64,000 nucleotides of DNA from Lucinisca nassula (taxonomy: Eukaryota; Mollusca; Bivalvia; Lucinida; Lucinidae). This document shows positions 1-8,821 of the stretch, one piece after another (position 1 is the first letter of the stretch; every line of letters starts with the position of its first letter). The stretch spans positions 132,092,027-132,156,026 of the forward strand of contig OY757023.1 of the NCBI GenBank assembly GCA_963580285.1, read 5' to 3'. Under the pieces are notes generated by a model. It did no database searches and was not told the origin of the DNA. It saw nothing but the letters and a program-made list of their open reading frames with translations. Made by a program: the position numbers and the translations under genes.

Positions 1-913
1 ACCAACCAACATTACCTTGAATTAGATCTCTCTAATTCTCAATAAGCCTTTACGTTGGAGCCGTCATAGAATCTGAGGCCTGACCCACCGGCGTGCAATT
101 AAAGAGGGAAGCAAAGTTGCCAACCGTGATTGGGTTAACTACCATGCATGCAGTCTGTCGTATAATATCCATGTTGTACCCAATCTTTTTATATCGAAGA
201 ATGATTTTACGAAATTGGGTACTGAAGTCATTGCGGTTATATATTTTTCTGAATTTAAATACTAAGTCACCATAAAATTCGGGTTCCGATAGACCTTGTT
301 GCAGAAGAGATTTAAGTCCAATATTGAATTTTGAAATTAAATCAGAATGGCGTCTATAAAATTTTGAAAAGGCTTTGCGTAGTTTATGGTACCGATAACC
401 CTGATTAAGGAGTTTAGCCGTTAATAATTTATTACGAGTGTTGAAGTCAGTTACATGACTACACACTCTAGCAAATCGAATTAATTGCGAAATATAAACG
501 CCATAGGATGGCGCACGAGGAACATCACCATCCAAAAAAGGAAAATTTACAATCTCAAAATCAAAGTCATCGCGTTTATCATAAATTTTGCACGAAACAA
601 ATCCATCTACAATAGATAGATGTAAATCCAAAAACGGGGCCTCGGTATCAGAAGAATTTGCCCTATTTAACTGAAGTTCTAGGGGGTAAATCTGACTGAT
701 CAAACCATCAAAATAGGTATTATCAATATTTAATAAATCATCTAAATATCTAGAAGTAGAGCTAAAAGCTTCAATAATTTCAGATTGGTTATCAATGGAA
801 AGCGACAAAATGAAGTCTCTTTCATAACAATACAAGAACAGATCAGCCACAAGAGGTGCGCAATTAGTACCCATCGGAATACCCACAATTTGTCTAAATA
901 ACTTAGTACCGAA
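1..913 (-). pseudogene. 5'-truncated reverse-transcriptase retroelement, RT palm fragment
   Basis: Reading frame 886-50 (about 278 residues) is the C-terminal half of a reverse transcriptase; recognisable sequence starts near 913 (FGTKLFRQIV) just after a stop at 922-920. Visible motifs, numbered from the GTG at 886: GIPMGTNCAP at residues 2-11, the catalytic YLDD at 47-50, FLDLHLS near 85, then a basic region with FYRRHSDLI. The upstream palm motif carrying the first catalytic aspartate is missing, so the product cannot be active. The frame ends with SDSMTAPT and a stop at 50; bases 1-49 are its 3' flank. The first 135 bases are nearly identical, inverted, to 4447-4581, so two copies of the same 3' end lie in opposite orientation. 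It sits directly downstream of, and on the same strand as, a broken LINE, with the junction at about 913-916. The RT family is not certain; a Penelope-like element is my guess from memory of the GIPMGTNCAP type. Confidence 0.75.
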
Positions 914-1510
914 ACCTTTTTAATGGGGATTTTGTAGTTCGTTTTTTTAAACATATTCCCTCAATGACTTACGATTTGAAGGTTGAAAGTCGCCGCGCTT
1001 TAGCCCAAAGGCTACTGCTTCTGTAGTTGGACTTTTGCAGAACTTATTTAAAGTATGTTTGCGTTTTTGGATAGTTTCTTTACAATCATTATTAAACAAA
1101 TGCTTGTTTTTCTTAATATTTGTGGAGGTTTTTTGCATGCATTGTTCTGATAGTTTAATAAGCCACTCTGTGAAATCAGATGATTCCTTATAGTGATCAA
1201 TTGACAACTCTTCTTCGCATAAACTATAGAATAACACCAAATTGGCTCTAATATTTTTCTATTTCGGAGTACAGTCCGCATCTGGTTCGTTTACGTTCAC
1301 AATTATAACAAAGACGTGATCGTTTACCCACTGACCATCAGAGACGGGCCAACCATAATCTAAGAAGAGAGATGGTTGACATAAAGAGAGATCTAAAGAA
1401 GACACATGGCCTGCTGCAGGGTGAAGATAAGTATTAGATTTGTCATTCATCAAGCAAAGATCGTTCTTTCCAATAAAATCTTCAATGAATTTTCCTCTGT
1501 TGTTAACTTT
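914..1510 (-). pseudogene. LINE ORF2 fragment: end of endonuclease domain and EN-RT linker
   Basis: On the minus strand this begins with NNRGKFIEDF (1510 downward), then NDKSNTYLHPA and SSLDLSLCQPSLFLDYGW, then NDHVFVII, the degenerate form of the conserved GSDHFPI end of the apurinic-type endonuclease of CR1/Jockey-like LINEs. After a frame change near 1250 the linker follows: LCEEEL, then a segment with two acidic/Cys positions and QKRKHTLNKFCKSPTTE, then REYV, a stop, and NYKIPIKKV ending near 914. In the family this linker leads into the RT domain; here an unrelated RT element takes over at about 913. Its N-terminal partner is at 3818-4260 on the same strand, separated by an inserted element. 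Function lost: frameshifts, a stop and no RT. Confidence 0.75.
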
Positions 1511-1800
1511 CCAATTGTTAACTTTCCCTTCCTGAGCAGTAATATCCCTTCTGCACCAGCATATGGAGTTTTAGTTTCACAGTTAATCCGTTATGCAAGA
1601 GCCTGTTCCAAGTATCAGGACTAAATGGAACGCGGGATGGTGCTCACTACCAGGTTGTTATGTCAGGGGTATAAACACCAAACTGGTAGCAATACTAAAG
1701 AATTTCTATGGGAGGCACCATGATCCTGTTGCTCCGTACAATGTGTCCATTTCCAGAATTATTTCTGATGTGTTTGCCAAAGGAAAGCCACAGGAAAATA
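1511..1800 (+). pseudogene. Reverse-transcriptase C-terminal remnant
   Basis: The frame reads IVNFPFLSSNIPSAPAYGV, then SQLIRYARACSKYQD and a stop at 1621-1623; the same frame continues with VLTTRLLCQGYKHQ, then a one-base shift leads to LVAILKNFYGRHHD and ISRIISDVF. This matches the region after the YxDD box in the RT at 50-886, where the equivalent stretches are IVNFPFLDGDVPRAPSYGV and SQLIRFARVCS, so it is the same broad RT type but a different copy or subfamily. It lacks all catalytic motifs because of 5' truncation and carries one stop and one frameshift. It is the coding remnant of the inserted element 1511-3817. Confidence 0.7.
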
Positions 1801-1863
1801 GAAGTGGAGGCAATGATCAGAGACATCAAAAAGAAAGAACACAAACATGAAACAACCGACCTA

Positions 1864-1986
1864 ATGGAAACACCAATAGCAGAAAGCAAAAACGACAGTT
1901 ACTTTCCCACAAAATGGCCAATAGGCTATCCAAAATTAAATAATATAAGCGACACAAACACCCAAAGACAAACCATAACAAACTAG
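1864..1986 (-). repeat. Block A fragment (reverse sense)
   Basis: Contains CACAAAATGGCCAAT and AATATAAGCGAC, the reverse complement of sequence near 4890-4970 and 6170-6230. Continues, after an interruption by the tandem repeat at 2040-2815, at 2829. On the plus strand it also has an open frame with AESK, YF, TKWPI and YPK that recurs with substitutions at 8429-8560, but two copies are too few to call it coding. Confidence 0.5.
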
Positions 1987-2039
1987 AAATGCGTCCATAG
2001 GACACGGATGGCCCCGCCTGAAAATATATCCATGTTCGT

Positions 2040-2815
2040 ATTAATCCATATCAAGTTATTGACAGTGTTTAAGTTTTGGACCCTTCTTTCACATTTGACC
2101 TCCAAGTATGACCTTGACCTTGGAGGTAAGGACCTTGGTTTTGTGTGAGGCAGATTGTCACATGATAGCCAACATGTCTGTCAATCTGCCAAGTTATTTC
2201 AAAATCCATCCAGAACTAAAAAGAGTTATTGACTGCGTTTAAGTTTCGGACCTTGTTTTGACCTCTGACCTCTAAGTATGACCTTGACATTGGAGGTACG
2301 GGCCGGGCTTTTGCACGTGACACATTGTCTCATTATGGTGAGCATTTCTTCAAAGTTATTTCAAAATCCACCCCAAAATAAGAAATTTATTTACTGCGTT
2401 TAAGTTTCGGACCCTTTTTTGACATTTGACCCATAAGTATGACCTTGACCTTGGAGGTACGGACCTGCGTTTTGCACGTGACACATCGTCTTATGATGGT
2501 TAATATTTCGCCAAAATAATTTCAAAAGCCATCCAGAAATAAGAAAGTTATTGACTGCGTTTAAGTTTCTGTTACTTTTTTTACCTTTGACCTCTAAGTA
2601 TGACCTTAACCTTGGAGGTACGGACCTGGGTTTTGCATGTAACACATCGTAACACATCGTCTTTTGATGTTCAACATTTCTACAAACTAATTCCAAAATC
2701 CATCTAGAAATAAGAAAGTTATTGACTGCGTTTAAGTTTCGGACGAACGAACGGACGGACGGACGAACGAACGGACAAACGAACAGCGGCAACGCTATAT
2801 GCCCTTCCACCATTC
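2040..2815. repeat. Degenerate ~165-bp tandem repeat with GGAC-rich tail
   Basis: Four to five imperfect units, each with GTTATTGACTGCGTTTAAG, then TGACCTTGACCTTGGAGG, then TTTTGCACGTGACACAT; unit starts fall near 2051, 2224, 2388, 2547 and 2718. The last unit runs into (GGAC/GAAC)n at 2743-2780 and a CCATTCTGCAAATGGCGGTGG motif. This architecture is common in mollusc repeats as I recall. It interrupts block A, so it inserted later. Confidence 0.75.
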
Positions 2816-2828
2816 TGCAAATGGCGGT

Positions 2829-3075
2829 GGATTAAAATAAACCGCAACATAAGATCCGCCTTGGAACGGTCAGCGGAAACGAATTCTACCTGGGGCTTAA
2901 ATCGATTTTACGTGGCCACAATACTCGCTCTTACTTCCGTCGCGATTTAGACAAATAATTAGTTCAGTCCGCATCAAGGCCTCCTAACTCAACAGTGCCA
3001 CGTGTCCGTTCACACAAATAATCAAACAACCACAGAGATGAAACAAGGGTGAGGACTCGACAGCAAAAAAAACAC
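2829..3075 (-). repeat. Block A fragment (reverse sense), second part
   Basis: Reverse complement of the segments around 4640-4880 and 5890-6130: shared words include GGCTTAAATCGATTTTACG, CTTACTTCCGTCGCGATTTA and GTGAGGACTCGACAGCA. It is the continuation of 1864-1986 across the tandem-repeat insertion. Confidence 0.65.
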
Positions 3076-3817
3076 TGCAATACTTCCAAAATCTCGACAT
3101 ACCCTTCCCGGCATTTTTGCATAAGAATTTATATTCTGATTCCCACTTTCACCCCACTGGGTGACCTAATAGTGCTATAAATATCTTGTTTATCTTCTTA
3201 TAGAAGATTCTCGAAAAGTGAGTCACAGATTAATTTCATTTTTGTAAAGAAGTTGTTTGCAAGGAAAAGTACTTCAGAACCTTTCAGAAAGTTCAGGTTT
3301 GCATTAGTTTTAGAAAATTACATCATCTAAATCCACAGCCCCGTGGAACATTGTAGAGAAATCTTATGGTCTATAAAAGAACTTGATTTTTCTCATAGAG
3401 TCAGACTTTTGAGTCTGAAATTTGGGATTTTAAGAAAAGTTATTTCTGAATTCTTTGTTCGATTGTTAAAAGATTTTATATTTCATTTCGGACTGTGAAT
3501 TCTGTGGGATCAAAGAAAATAGATTCATTCAGGATATTTCATAGCAGAGCTAAGTACGTTTAATTTTCTTACTTCTACGGGTTAAAGAAAACTTGAAAAT
3601 AAATTTTAATAAATTTTTCCAAAAGGCTTGTTTGCTTTTTCTTTCTGCTACGCCTGGCTCGTAACACTTCGTTCAGATCGATAGGCATGGTGGGCGAAGC
3701 TTGCTTACGAAGTAATGCTTACTATCCGTGGACGCCTGATTACACTTTTCTGGAGTCCATGTCTGTTGATGTGAACATTGACATTTGCAATCTGTATATA
3801 CTACGACCTAAACTACT
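3076..3817. other. 3' part of the inserted element, non-coding
   Basis: AT-rich, no recognisable frame on either strand. Includes AATAAA at 3599-3604 within a T/A-rich stretch. Ends at the target duplication at 3818-3830. I see no gene here. Confidence 0.4.
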
Positions 3818-4260
3818 TGTTGTTATCTTTACAACCCCATAGAATGTTATGGCCACTGAAGTCACCTACTAAAAATATGGCAATGGAAGTTGATCTAGCA
3901 ATGGTTCGAGACATTCTGTCTCTAAAGAATATGAAGGTAGTATATATATAGTAAATTGTATTTTTTTTATCTAGAGAAACCTATACTTCTACAGCTTGTA
4001 GTTATGTTTTCTTTTTATCTCTCTTTGTGGTAAACACGATTTAACAAAACTTGAACCGCCATGCCGTCAGATGGTTTTTTTACCATCAGAACAGAAATAG
4101 AAATACGCATTGAAACCCCTGATATCAAAGTTGTCATCAGTTTTAAATAAAAGTATCTTGCAAACAAACAACTGATGTGTTTAATAAAGAAGAATGTAAA
4201 AATAGTTCAGTAAAATTCGATTTAATTTGATCTAAGACCTCGACAATTCCATTGTATCAT
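3818..4260 (-). pseudogene. LINE ORF2 fragment: N-terminal endonuclease domain
   Basis: An ATG at 4260-4258 opens with MIQWNCRGLRSN, the typical first strand of the LINE apurinic-type endonuclease. After frame changes come SVVCLQDTF (the LQE/D catalytic motif region), GFQ, then SLETECLEPLLDQLPLP, and after another one-base shift IFLVGDFSGHNILWGCKD (3878 downward), which carries the GDFN/S-H-N catalytic signature. The domain nicks target DNA to prime reverse transcription in intact elements. It is broken at GCKD by the 1511-3817 insertion and continues at 1510-1259. Several frameshifts and stops show it is dead. The combination of ORF1 with C2HC knuckles upstream and this endonuclease points to a CR1/Jockey-like LINE. 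Confidence 0.75.
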
Positions 4261-4436
4261 TTTGTGCTTTGGGTCCATTTTATGGCGATATATGTACATG
4301 ATTAGAACTAATACGTCGTTAATAATTTCTTCCTTTGAGGTGGGGATTCTTTCAATTTCTTCCCCTTGCGAGGACTGGTTGGAGCATCCTGATCATCCAA
4401 GAATTCATCATTGTCCTCGTCAAGAGGCATTTGCCT
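4261..4436. other. Unassigned stretch between LINE ORF2 start and the next insertion
   Basis: No motif recognised on either strand; on the minus strand it would be the spacer upstream of LINE ORF2. Confidence 0.3.
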
Positions 4437-5240
4437 ACAATGCAATACCCAATCACGGTTGGCAACTTTGCTTCCCTCTTTAATTGCACGCCGGTGGGTC
4501 AGGCCTCAGATTCTATGACGGCTCCAACGTAAAGGCTTATTGAGAATTAGAGAGATCTAATTCAAGGTAGTGTTGGTTGGTGCCTGATGCTCTGTCTCTG
4601 GTCGGGCCCATCGGAGTCAAACTGTTGGTTTTCTTTTGATCCAGCATTTCAGTGGTTTCTTGCTGTCGAGTCCTCACCGTTGTCTCACCTCTGTGGTTCT
4701 TTGATTTTTGTGTTCACGGAGATGTTGCACTGATGATTTAGGAGGCCTTCGTGCGGACTGAACAAATTATTTGTCTAAATCGCGACGGAAGTAAGGGCGA
4801 GGATTGTGGCCACTTAAAATCGATTTAAGCCCCCCAGTGGAAATCATTCCACTGACCGTTCCAAGGCGGTTCTTCTGTGGCGGTTTATTTATTGTGTTGT
4901 TTGTTACTTACTGTGTGTATCACTTGTGTCTTTTTATTTTGGATGGCCATATGGCCATTTTGTGGGAAAGTAACTGTCCTTATGGCCTTCCTTTGTTTAG
5001 GTTTCCGTTATGGTCTGGTCGCTTAATGTTTGTGTTGCTTTCCCTTTGGTGTCTTAGTTGGGTGGAGTAAGTTAATTGTATCGATTCCTGATCTTTGTTT
5101 TACTTCTACTTTGACCGGATATTCCGATCCCATATTGGTTCGACCTTAGTCGGATTTCTCTTTTACACGCGACACCGACCTCAGCTCAGTCGCTGTCGAC
5201 CGATCCGGAGCAACCTGGATTGCACCATTTGACCATTTGA
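4437..5240 (+). mobile_element. 3' end of an RT element followed by block A
   Basis: Plus-strand frame to 4532 ends NPITVGNFASLFNCTP and SDSMTAPT, the same C-terminus as the RT at 50-138. The DNA 4447-4581 is a near-perfect inverted copy of 1-135. It is followed by block A in forward sense (4583-5095), whose sequence recurs at 5826-6330 and, reversed, at 1864-1986 and 2829-3075. The element lies between LINE ORF1 and ORF2 remnants, so it is another insertion into the LINE. The downstream boundary is not sharp. Confidence 0.6.
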
Positions 5241-5299
5241 CAAATTGATTCAAGTTTGTGGTGCTGGAGTATATTTACTCCATGCACCAGATTTTTTTC

Positions 5300-5765
5300 A
5301 GTTCGGCAATGTACGATTCCGCAGTCCGTGTTGCACAGTGTGTGGATTTAACACCAGCACCCTATGTGATGCTGGCATAACTGGTAGTTGCTGTTGTATA
5401 TCGCTCTTCAACATTTTTCGTACTTCTAAGAAAGTTATCGACCTATGGTATTTGATAATGAGTATTTCTTTTCTTTTTTCATGCGCGACAATCTCGAGAG
5501 AAAACAACATGTTTGCCACCACAATTGACACATTTGACCGCATTCTGATAGTTGTGGCTGATACTGACATGTTTTTCTTCACCACATTTTGGACAGAGTT
5601 GTTTCTTCTGACACCTGCTTTCGTGATGGTCAAAGACCTGACAATTGTAAAATTTGAGAGGGTTTGGTATATATACCTCTACGGGAACAGAATAATATGC
5701 TACTTTTGATTTTCTTGGGCAGAACTGGTGTATCAAATGTCAAAACTTAGGTACGTTTTTGGCTT
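5300..5765 (-). pseudogene. LINE ORF1 (gag-like) C-terminal half with zinc knuckles
   Basis: Minus strand: LTFDTPVLPKKI, then after a shift KVAYYSVPVEVYIPNPL, then knuckles NCQVFDHHESRC (first Cys replaced by Phe-Tyr), CPKCGEEKH and CVNCGGKHVVFSRDC (C-x2-C-x3-H-x6-C), then after a shift near 5480 EKRKEILIIKYHRSITFLEV. This order, with a VPVEVYIPNPL lead-in and an EKEIxxIK helix after the last knuckle, is the hallmark of nucleic-acid-binding ORF1 proteins of CR1/Jockey-type LINEs, which package the element RNA. At least two frameshifts make it a pseudogene. It lies upstream of the endonuclease remnant on the same strand. The hydrophobic plus-strand frame over the same bases is an antisense shadow. 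Confidence 0.8.
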
Positions 5766-5769
5766 TAAA

Positions 5770-6330
5770 ACACCACTTCTGCGTAAAGGCTAACTGAGAC
5801 TTTAAGAGATCCGATTCAATGTGATGTTGGTTTGTGCCTGATGCTCAGTCTCTGGTTGGGCCCATCGGAGTCTAACTGTTGGTTTTCTTTTGCTCCGGTA
5901 TTTCAGTGGTTTCTTGATGTCGAGTCCTCACCGTTGACTCTGTGGTTGTTTGATTTTTTGTGTTCTCGGAGATGTTGCTCTGATGAGTTAGGATGCCTTC
6001 ATGCGCACTATTTGTCTTAATCGCGAGGGAAGTAAGGGCGAGGCTTGTGGCCGCGTAAAATCGATTTAAGCCATCCAGTGGAATTCGTTTCACTGACCGT
6101 TCCAATGCGGTTCTTCTGTCGTGGTTTATTTTTGTTATGGTTTGTATTTGAGTATTTGTATCGCTTATATTATTTTTTTGATAGCCAATTGGTCATTTTG
6201 TTGGAAAGTAACTGTCCTTTTGGCTTTCCGCTATTGATGCTTCCATTAGGGTTTGTTGTTTCATTTTTAAGTTTCTTTCCCTTTGGTGTTTCTGATTGGA
6301 GCTGTGGGTTAACTGTTTCAATTCCTGATC
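5770..6330 (+). repeat. Block A copy inserted into LINE ORF1
   Basis: About 500 bp similar to 4560-5095: TGCCTGATGCTC, GGGCCCATCGGAGTC, GAGTCCTCACCG, AAATCGATTTAAGCC, CACTGACCGTTCCAA and GAAAGTAACTGTCC in the same order, ending near GATTCCTGATC. It separates the two halves of the LINE ORF1. Both this and the 4560-5095 copy keep a plus-strand frame beginning MWP-KIDLS-PVE; the opposite strand is partly open too, so coding is undecided. Confidence 0.65.
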
Positions 6331-6339
6331 AATGCCGTC

Positions 6340-6770
6340 ATTTCTATTCTACGCACTTTGATGTTACGTACACGAATGACGCCTTCGTCTCTCAAGTTGG
6401 CAATGATCTCTGCATCGCTGCAAGGACTCAGCTCTGGGCTGCGGTTGACACTTTTACATGAATTAGGTGTGTTGTGCAGCGATACTGTTGCGTCGAGATT
6501 GAACCTGCTGTTCTCTGTCGACTTTTAAGAGGAAACTGATGCTTTTTGGATGTCCGGCAATGGAAACTATTCTTTTTATATGGGAAAGGGCGATAATTTT
6601 GACACAGTGCGTATATCTTCAGCTGCTGTCATGACCAAGGAGCGTGGAAAATTCAAAGACTTTGGTACTGCAGACTGCTGACTAGACTGTTGATTAGGCT
6701 GCTGACTGGATTTGATCCGATTCGGACGAATCCTCGTCATTTTTACGTTTGATTGTGTTGCGGTTATTAG
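6340..6770 (-). pseudogene. LINE ORF1 (gag-like) N-terminal half
   Basis: Minus strand from about 6760: KRKNDEDSSESDQIQS (acidic/Ser-rich N-terminus), then FPRSLVMTAAEDIRTVSKL, LSPFPI, KRIVSIAGHPKSISFL, then after shifts DAEIIANLRDEGVIRV and KVRR. In family members this region (KLSPF, IAG-PKS, LRDEGV) precedes VPVEVYIPNPL and the zinc knuckles, which are found at 5765-5300; the gap is filled by a block A insertion. Multiple stops and shifts. Assignment rests on motif order rather than one continuous frame. Confidence 0.65.
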
Positions 6771-6968
6771 TTATGTGCTTCCCCATTAAGAAAGCTTTAA
6801 TGTTTGTCCCAAGTGCTCTCCGCCATCCTTGGAGCCCAACAATTGAAAAGCATAATGGGGTGGTTATCCAACTCGCAGGTGTTAGAGATACTCGTGAGAA
6901 CTACTCGCATAAACAAAAAGCCTACACGATTGGTCGGTTTGGTCATCGCCTTCTGGAGATATTTTTGT

Positions 6969-7250
6969 TTGTTTGATTTGAGGTTTAACGTCCCCGTCAA
7001 CACTGTAAAGGTCTTTTTGGAGACGTTGCTTCCAATTCTGTGGGACTCTTACCCGACATTGAGATGAAATGACATCTCAAGCCCTGTCGCCCAATGAAAC
7101 CAATAGCAAGGACGGTCCGCCTCGCACCGCGGTTCCTGGACAGGCTTAGATCCGCTAAGCGGTTTACCAGTACTAGTTTGCGGGCCGGATTCAGCTCTGC
7201 GTGGAAGCATCATGCAGCCCATATATTTCTTCAAGCCCCCAATGGCGGGG
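6969..7250 (-). mobile_element. SINE-1 copy (GACGTTAAACCTC-tail family)
   Basis: Reads backwards from CCCCGCCATTGGGGG-like 5' sequence through CTGCATGATGCTTCCACGC, GGTAAACCGCTTAGCGG, GGTTTCATTGGGCGACAGGG, CAACACTGTAAAGG and GACGGGGACGTTAAACCTC to a CAAACAAACAAA tail at 6968. Full-length form is about 290-305 bp. No clear target duplication here. Other copies in the window prove it is a retroposon. Confidence 0.75.
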
Positions 7251-7670
7251 GCCGTAGGCCATGAAGTATGAAAAGGAAAATAAGACTAGATGTAAAGGAA
7301 TAGTTTGTCGCAGCTTAATCAAGCTGGTCAGTGATATTCACATTGACAACAGCAACATAGGTTCGGTAGTATAATTTTATGTAAGATTGGGACGACTTTT
7401 AAATATTCTTCTCAATAAACCCTTATCAGGGCTACCTCTATATCATGCTTTTACCAATTGTTTTCGAGTAAAGTTAATGCGCAAGTAAATCGAGGGTTAC
7501 AATTTAAGTTTTGATGATTTCGGACATTAGATATTTCCTTCAAGTTACCCGACTTTGGTTTTTAACGTATGCATGACCAAAATCCTAAAAGCTAGAAAAC
7601 GGTTAAGGTATCATTACGATAGCACAAACCTTAAACTACGATTGCGTCTTTTAAAGTTTATATATAAATT
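7251..7670. other. No recognised content
   Basis: About 420 bp of AT-rich sequence without a motif, frame or repeat that I can identify. Confidence 0.4.
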
Positions 7671-7800
7671 TTGTTTGTTTGGATTGGAGTTTAACGGCCC
7701 AGTCAACACTATTTAGGTCATTTTTGAGCCGGTCAGTTTACCTATCCACACTTTCCTGGGCAGGCTTATACGTAAGCGGTTAACCAGTACAGTGCACATT
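7671..7800 (-). mobile_element. SINE-1 fragment, internally deleted
   Basis: TTGTTTGTTT tail, then GAGTTTAACGGCCCAGTCAACAC and AGGTCATTTTTGAG, then a jump to CTGGGCAGGCTTA and AAGCGGTTAACCAGTAC. The middle (FATTGGGCGACAGGG region in other copies) is missing. Confidence 0.6.
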
Positions 7801-7931
7801 CTTTCGCCAGAAACTGACAACTGCCCTTCTTGAATCAGCGGAAGGGAGAGAATGACCGTAGAAAAGATTTCATGATCAATCTCCACGAAAGAATGTTGCC
7901 GACCCCGGCGGGAGTCGAACCCTTATAGATA

Positions 7932-7944
7932 AATAATAATAATG

Positions 7945-8000
<56 letters not shown>

Positions 8001-8001
8001 C
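7932..8001. repeat. (AAT)n microsatellite
   Basis: About 23 trinucleotide units, one GAT interruption near 7942. A box-B-like word (GGGTTCGACTCCCGCC on the minus strand, 7903-7921) lies beside it, suggesting a decayed tRNA-derived repeat. Confidence 0.9.
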
Positions 8002-8123
8002 GACCTTATTTATAGAGGGTAACACATTTTGTAAACTAGTACTAATCTTCCACGTGGCCCTCTTTTCCTTGGTAGAATTCAGTACTACGCAATGCGGATA
8101 AAGTCTCTTGCTCAATGAAATAA

Positions 8124-8202
8124 TGCTTGCCGCTCTTGGGGATCGAATCCGGTACCTCTCGATCTCGAGTACGATACTTTACCATTGCACCATAGCGCTC
8201 CA
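8124..8202 (-). mobile_element. tRNA-derived sequence (SINE head or tRNA pseudogene)
   Basis: On the minus strand: box A TGGTGCAATGG and box B GGATTCGATCC at tRNA-like spacing, within a 79-bp segment starting TGGAGCGCTA. The acceptor stem does not pair well (GGAGCGC against AGCGGCA), so a functional tRNA is unlikely; an internal Pol III promoter of a SINE is the simpler reading. Confidence 0.55.
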
Positions 8203-8428
8203 CAAGACTTTTGACTTTTCAACTTACACTGTGCTCGTTGATTCACTTCCTTGATAGAAGTCGCGTTTTCATATGCCGAATAATCAAAGTTATTTTTAAA
8301 AAAGTAATGCTTTTTAATTTTTATTAAACAGAAATGCCAGCAATTAAATGGAATCGATTCAATCTACCACCATCTCCATTAGAGACAACAAAGAAAAGAT
8401 TGAATGTATAAGAAATAACTAGACTGTA

Positions 8429-8560
8429 ATGGAAACATCACTAGCGGAAAGCAAAAAGGGCAGATACTTTAACACAAAATGGCCAATTGTTTATCCAAAA
8501 CAAAAGAATATAAGCGATGTAAACATTCAAAGAGGCAGTATAACAAGAATTGGTCCCCCT
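8429..8560 (-). repeat. Block A fragment (reverse sense)
   Basis: About 70 percent similar to 1864-1986: ACAAAATGGCCAAT, TATCCAAAA, AATATAAGCGA and CATTCAAAG in the same order. It shares a plus-strand frame with that copy (AESK, TKWPI, YPK, NISD). Confidence 0.5.
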
Positions 8561-8700
8561 CGATTTTTTTTATATGCCAAACACAACACAAATTTTAATT
8601 GCATCTTCAGTACGACTGTTGTCTGAGGCAAAATATCGACAGTATGTATGAATTTGAGCATCCTGTCCATCCTATTGGTGTCCCGCCAAAACTTGAGGCC

Positions 8701-8821
8701 CTTATAACTCGCTTTTGTGTATTGCGATTGAGCTGAAATTTTGCATGCTGCTAGTAGACCTCAGTGCCTAGTGGCTTGCAAAATTTCGTGCCGCTACGAA
8801 GCGTATCTTGTGAGTTATAAG
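8701..8821. repeat. Nested dyad symmetry inside each satellite unit
   Basis: Outer arms CTTATAACTC (8701-8710) and GAGTTATAAG (8812-8821), inner arms GAAATTTTGCA (8735-8745) and TGCAAAATTTC (8777-8787). All four arms are perfect complements. Given for the first unit; present in every unit at 800-bp steps. Confidence 0.8.

Larger units (their letters stand above)
1511..3817 (+). mobile_element. 5'-truncated retroelement inserted in the LINE endonuclease, 13-bp target duplication
   Basis: The LINE endonuclease frame breaks off at 3818 and resumes at 1510. The flanking 13-mers TGTTGTTAACTTT (1498-1510) and TGTTGTTATCTTT (3818-3830) differ at one base and behave as a target-site duplication. Removing the insert restores GCKDNN followed by RGKF in the LINE. 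The insert starts inside an RT coding region (PIVNFPF) and runs to non-coding 3' sequence with AATAAA at 3599-3604. Inside it lie an RT tail, the recurrent block A in reverse sense, and a GGAC-rich tandem repeat. Truncated 5' end plus a duplication of this size fits target-primed insertion. Confidence 0.65.

Noticed and set aside
5245..5709. 154-codon hydrophobic plus-strand frame
   Set aside because: Antisense of the LINE ORF1 zinc-knuckle region, which has clear family motifs.
7876..8115. Frame with a long Tyr run
   Set aside because: Translation of the (AAT)n microsatellite.
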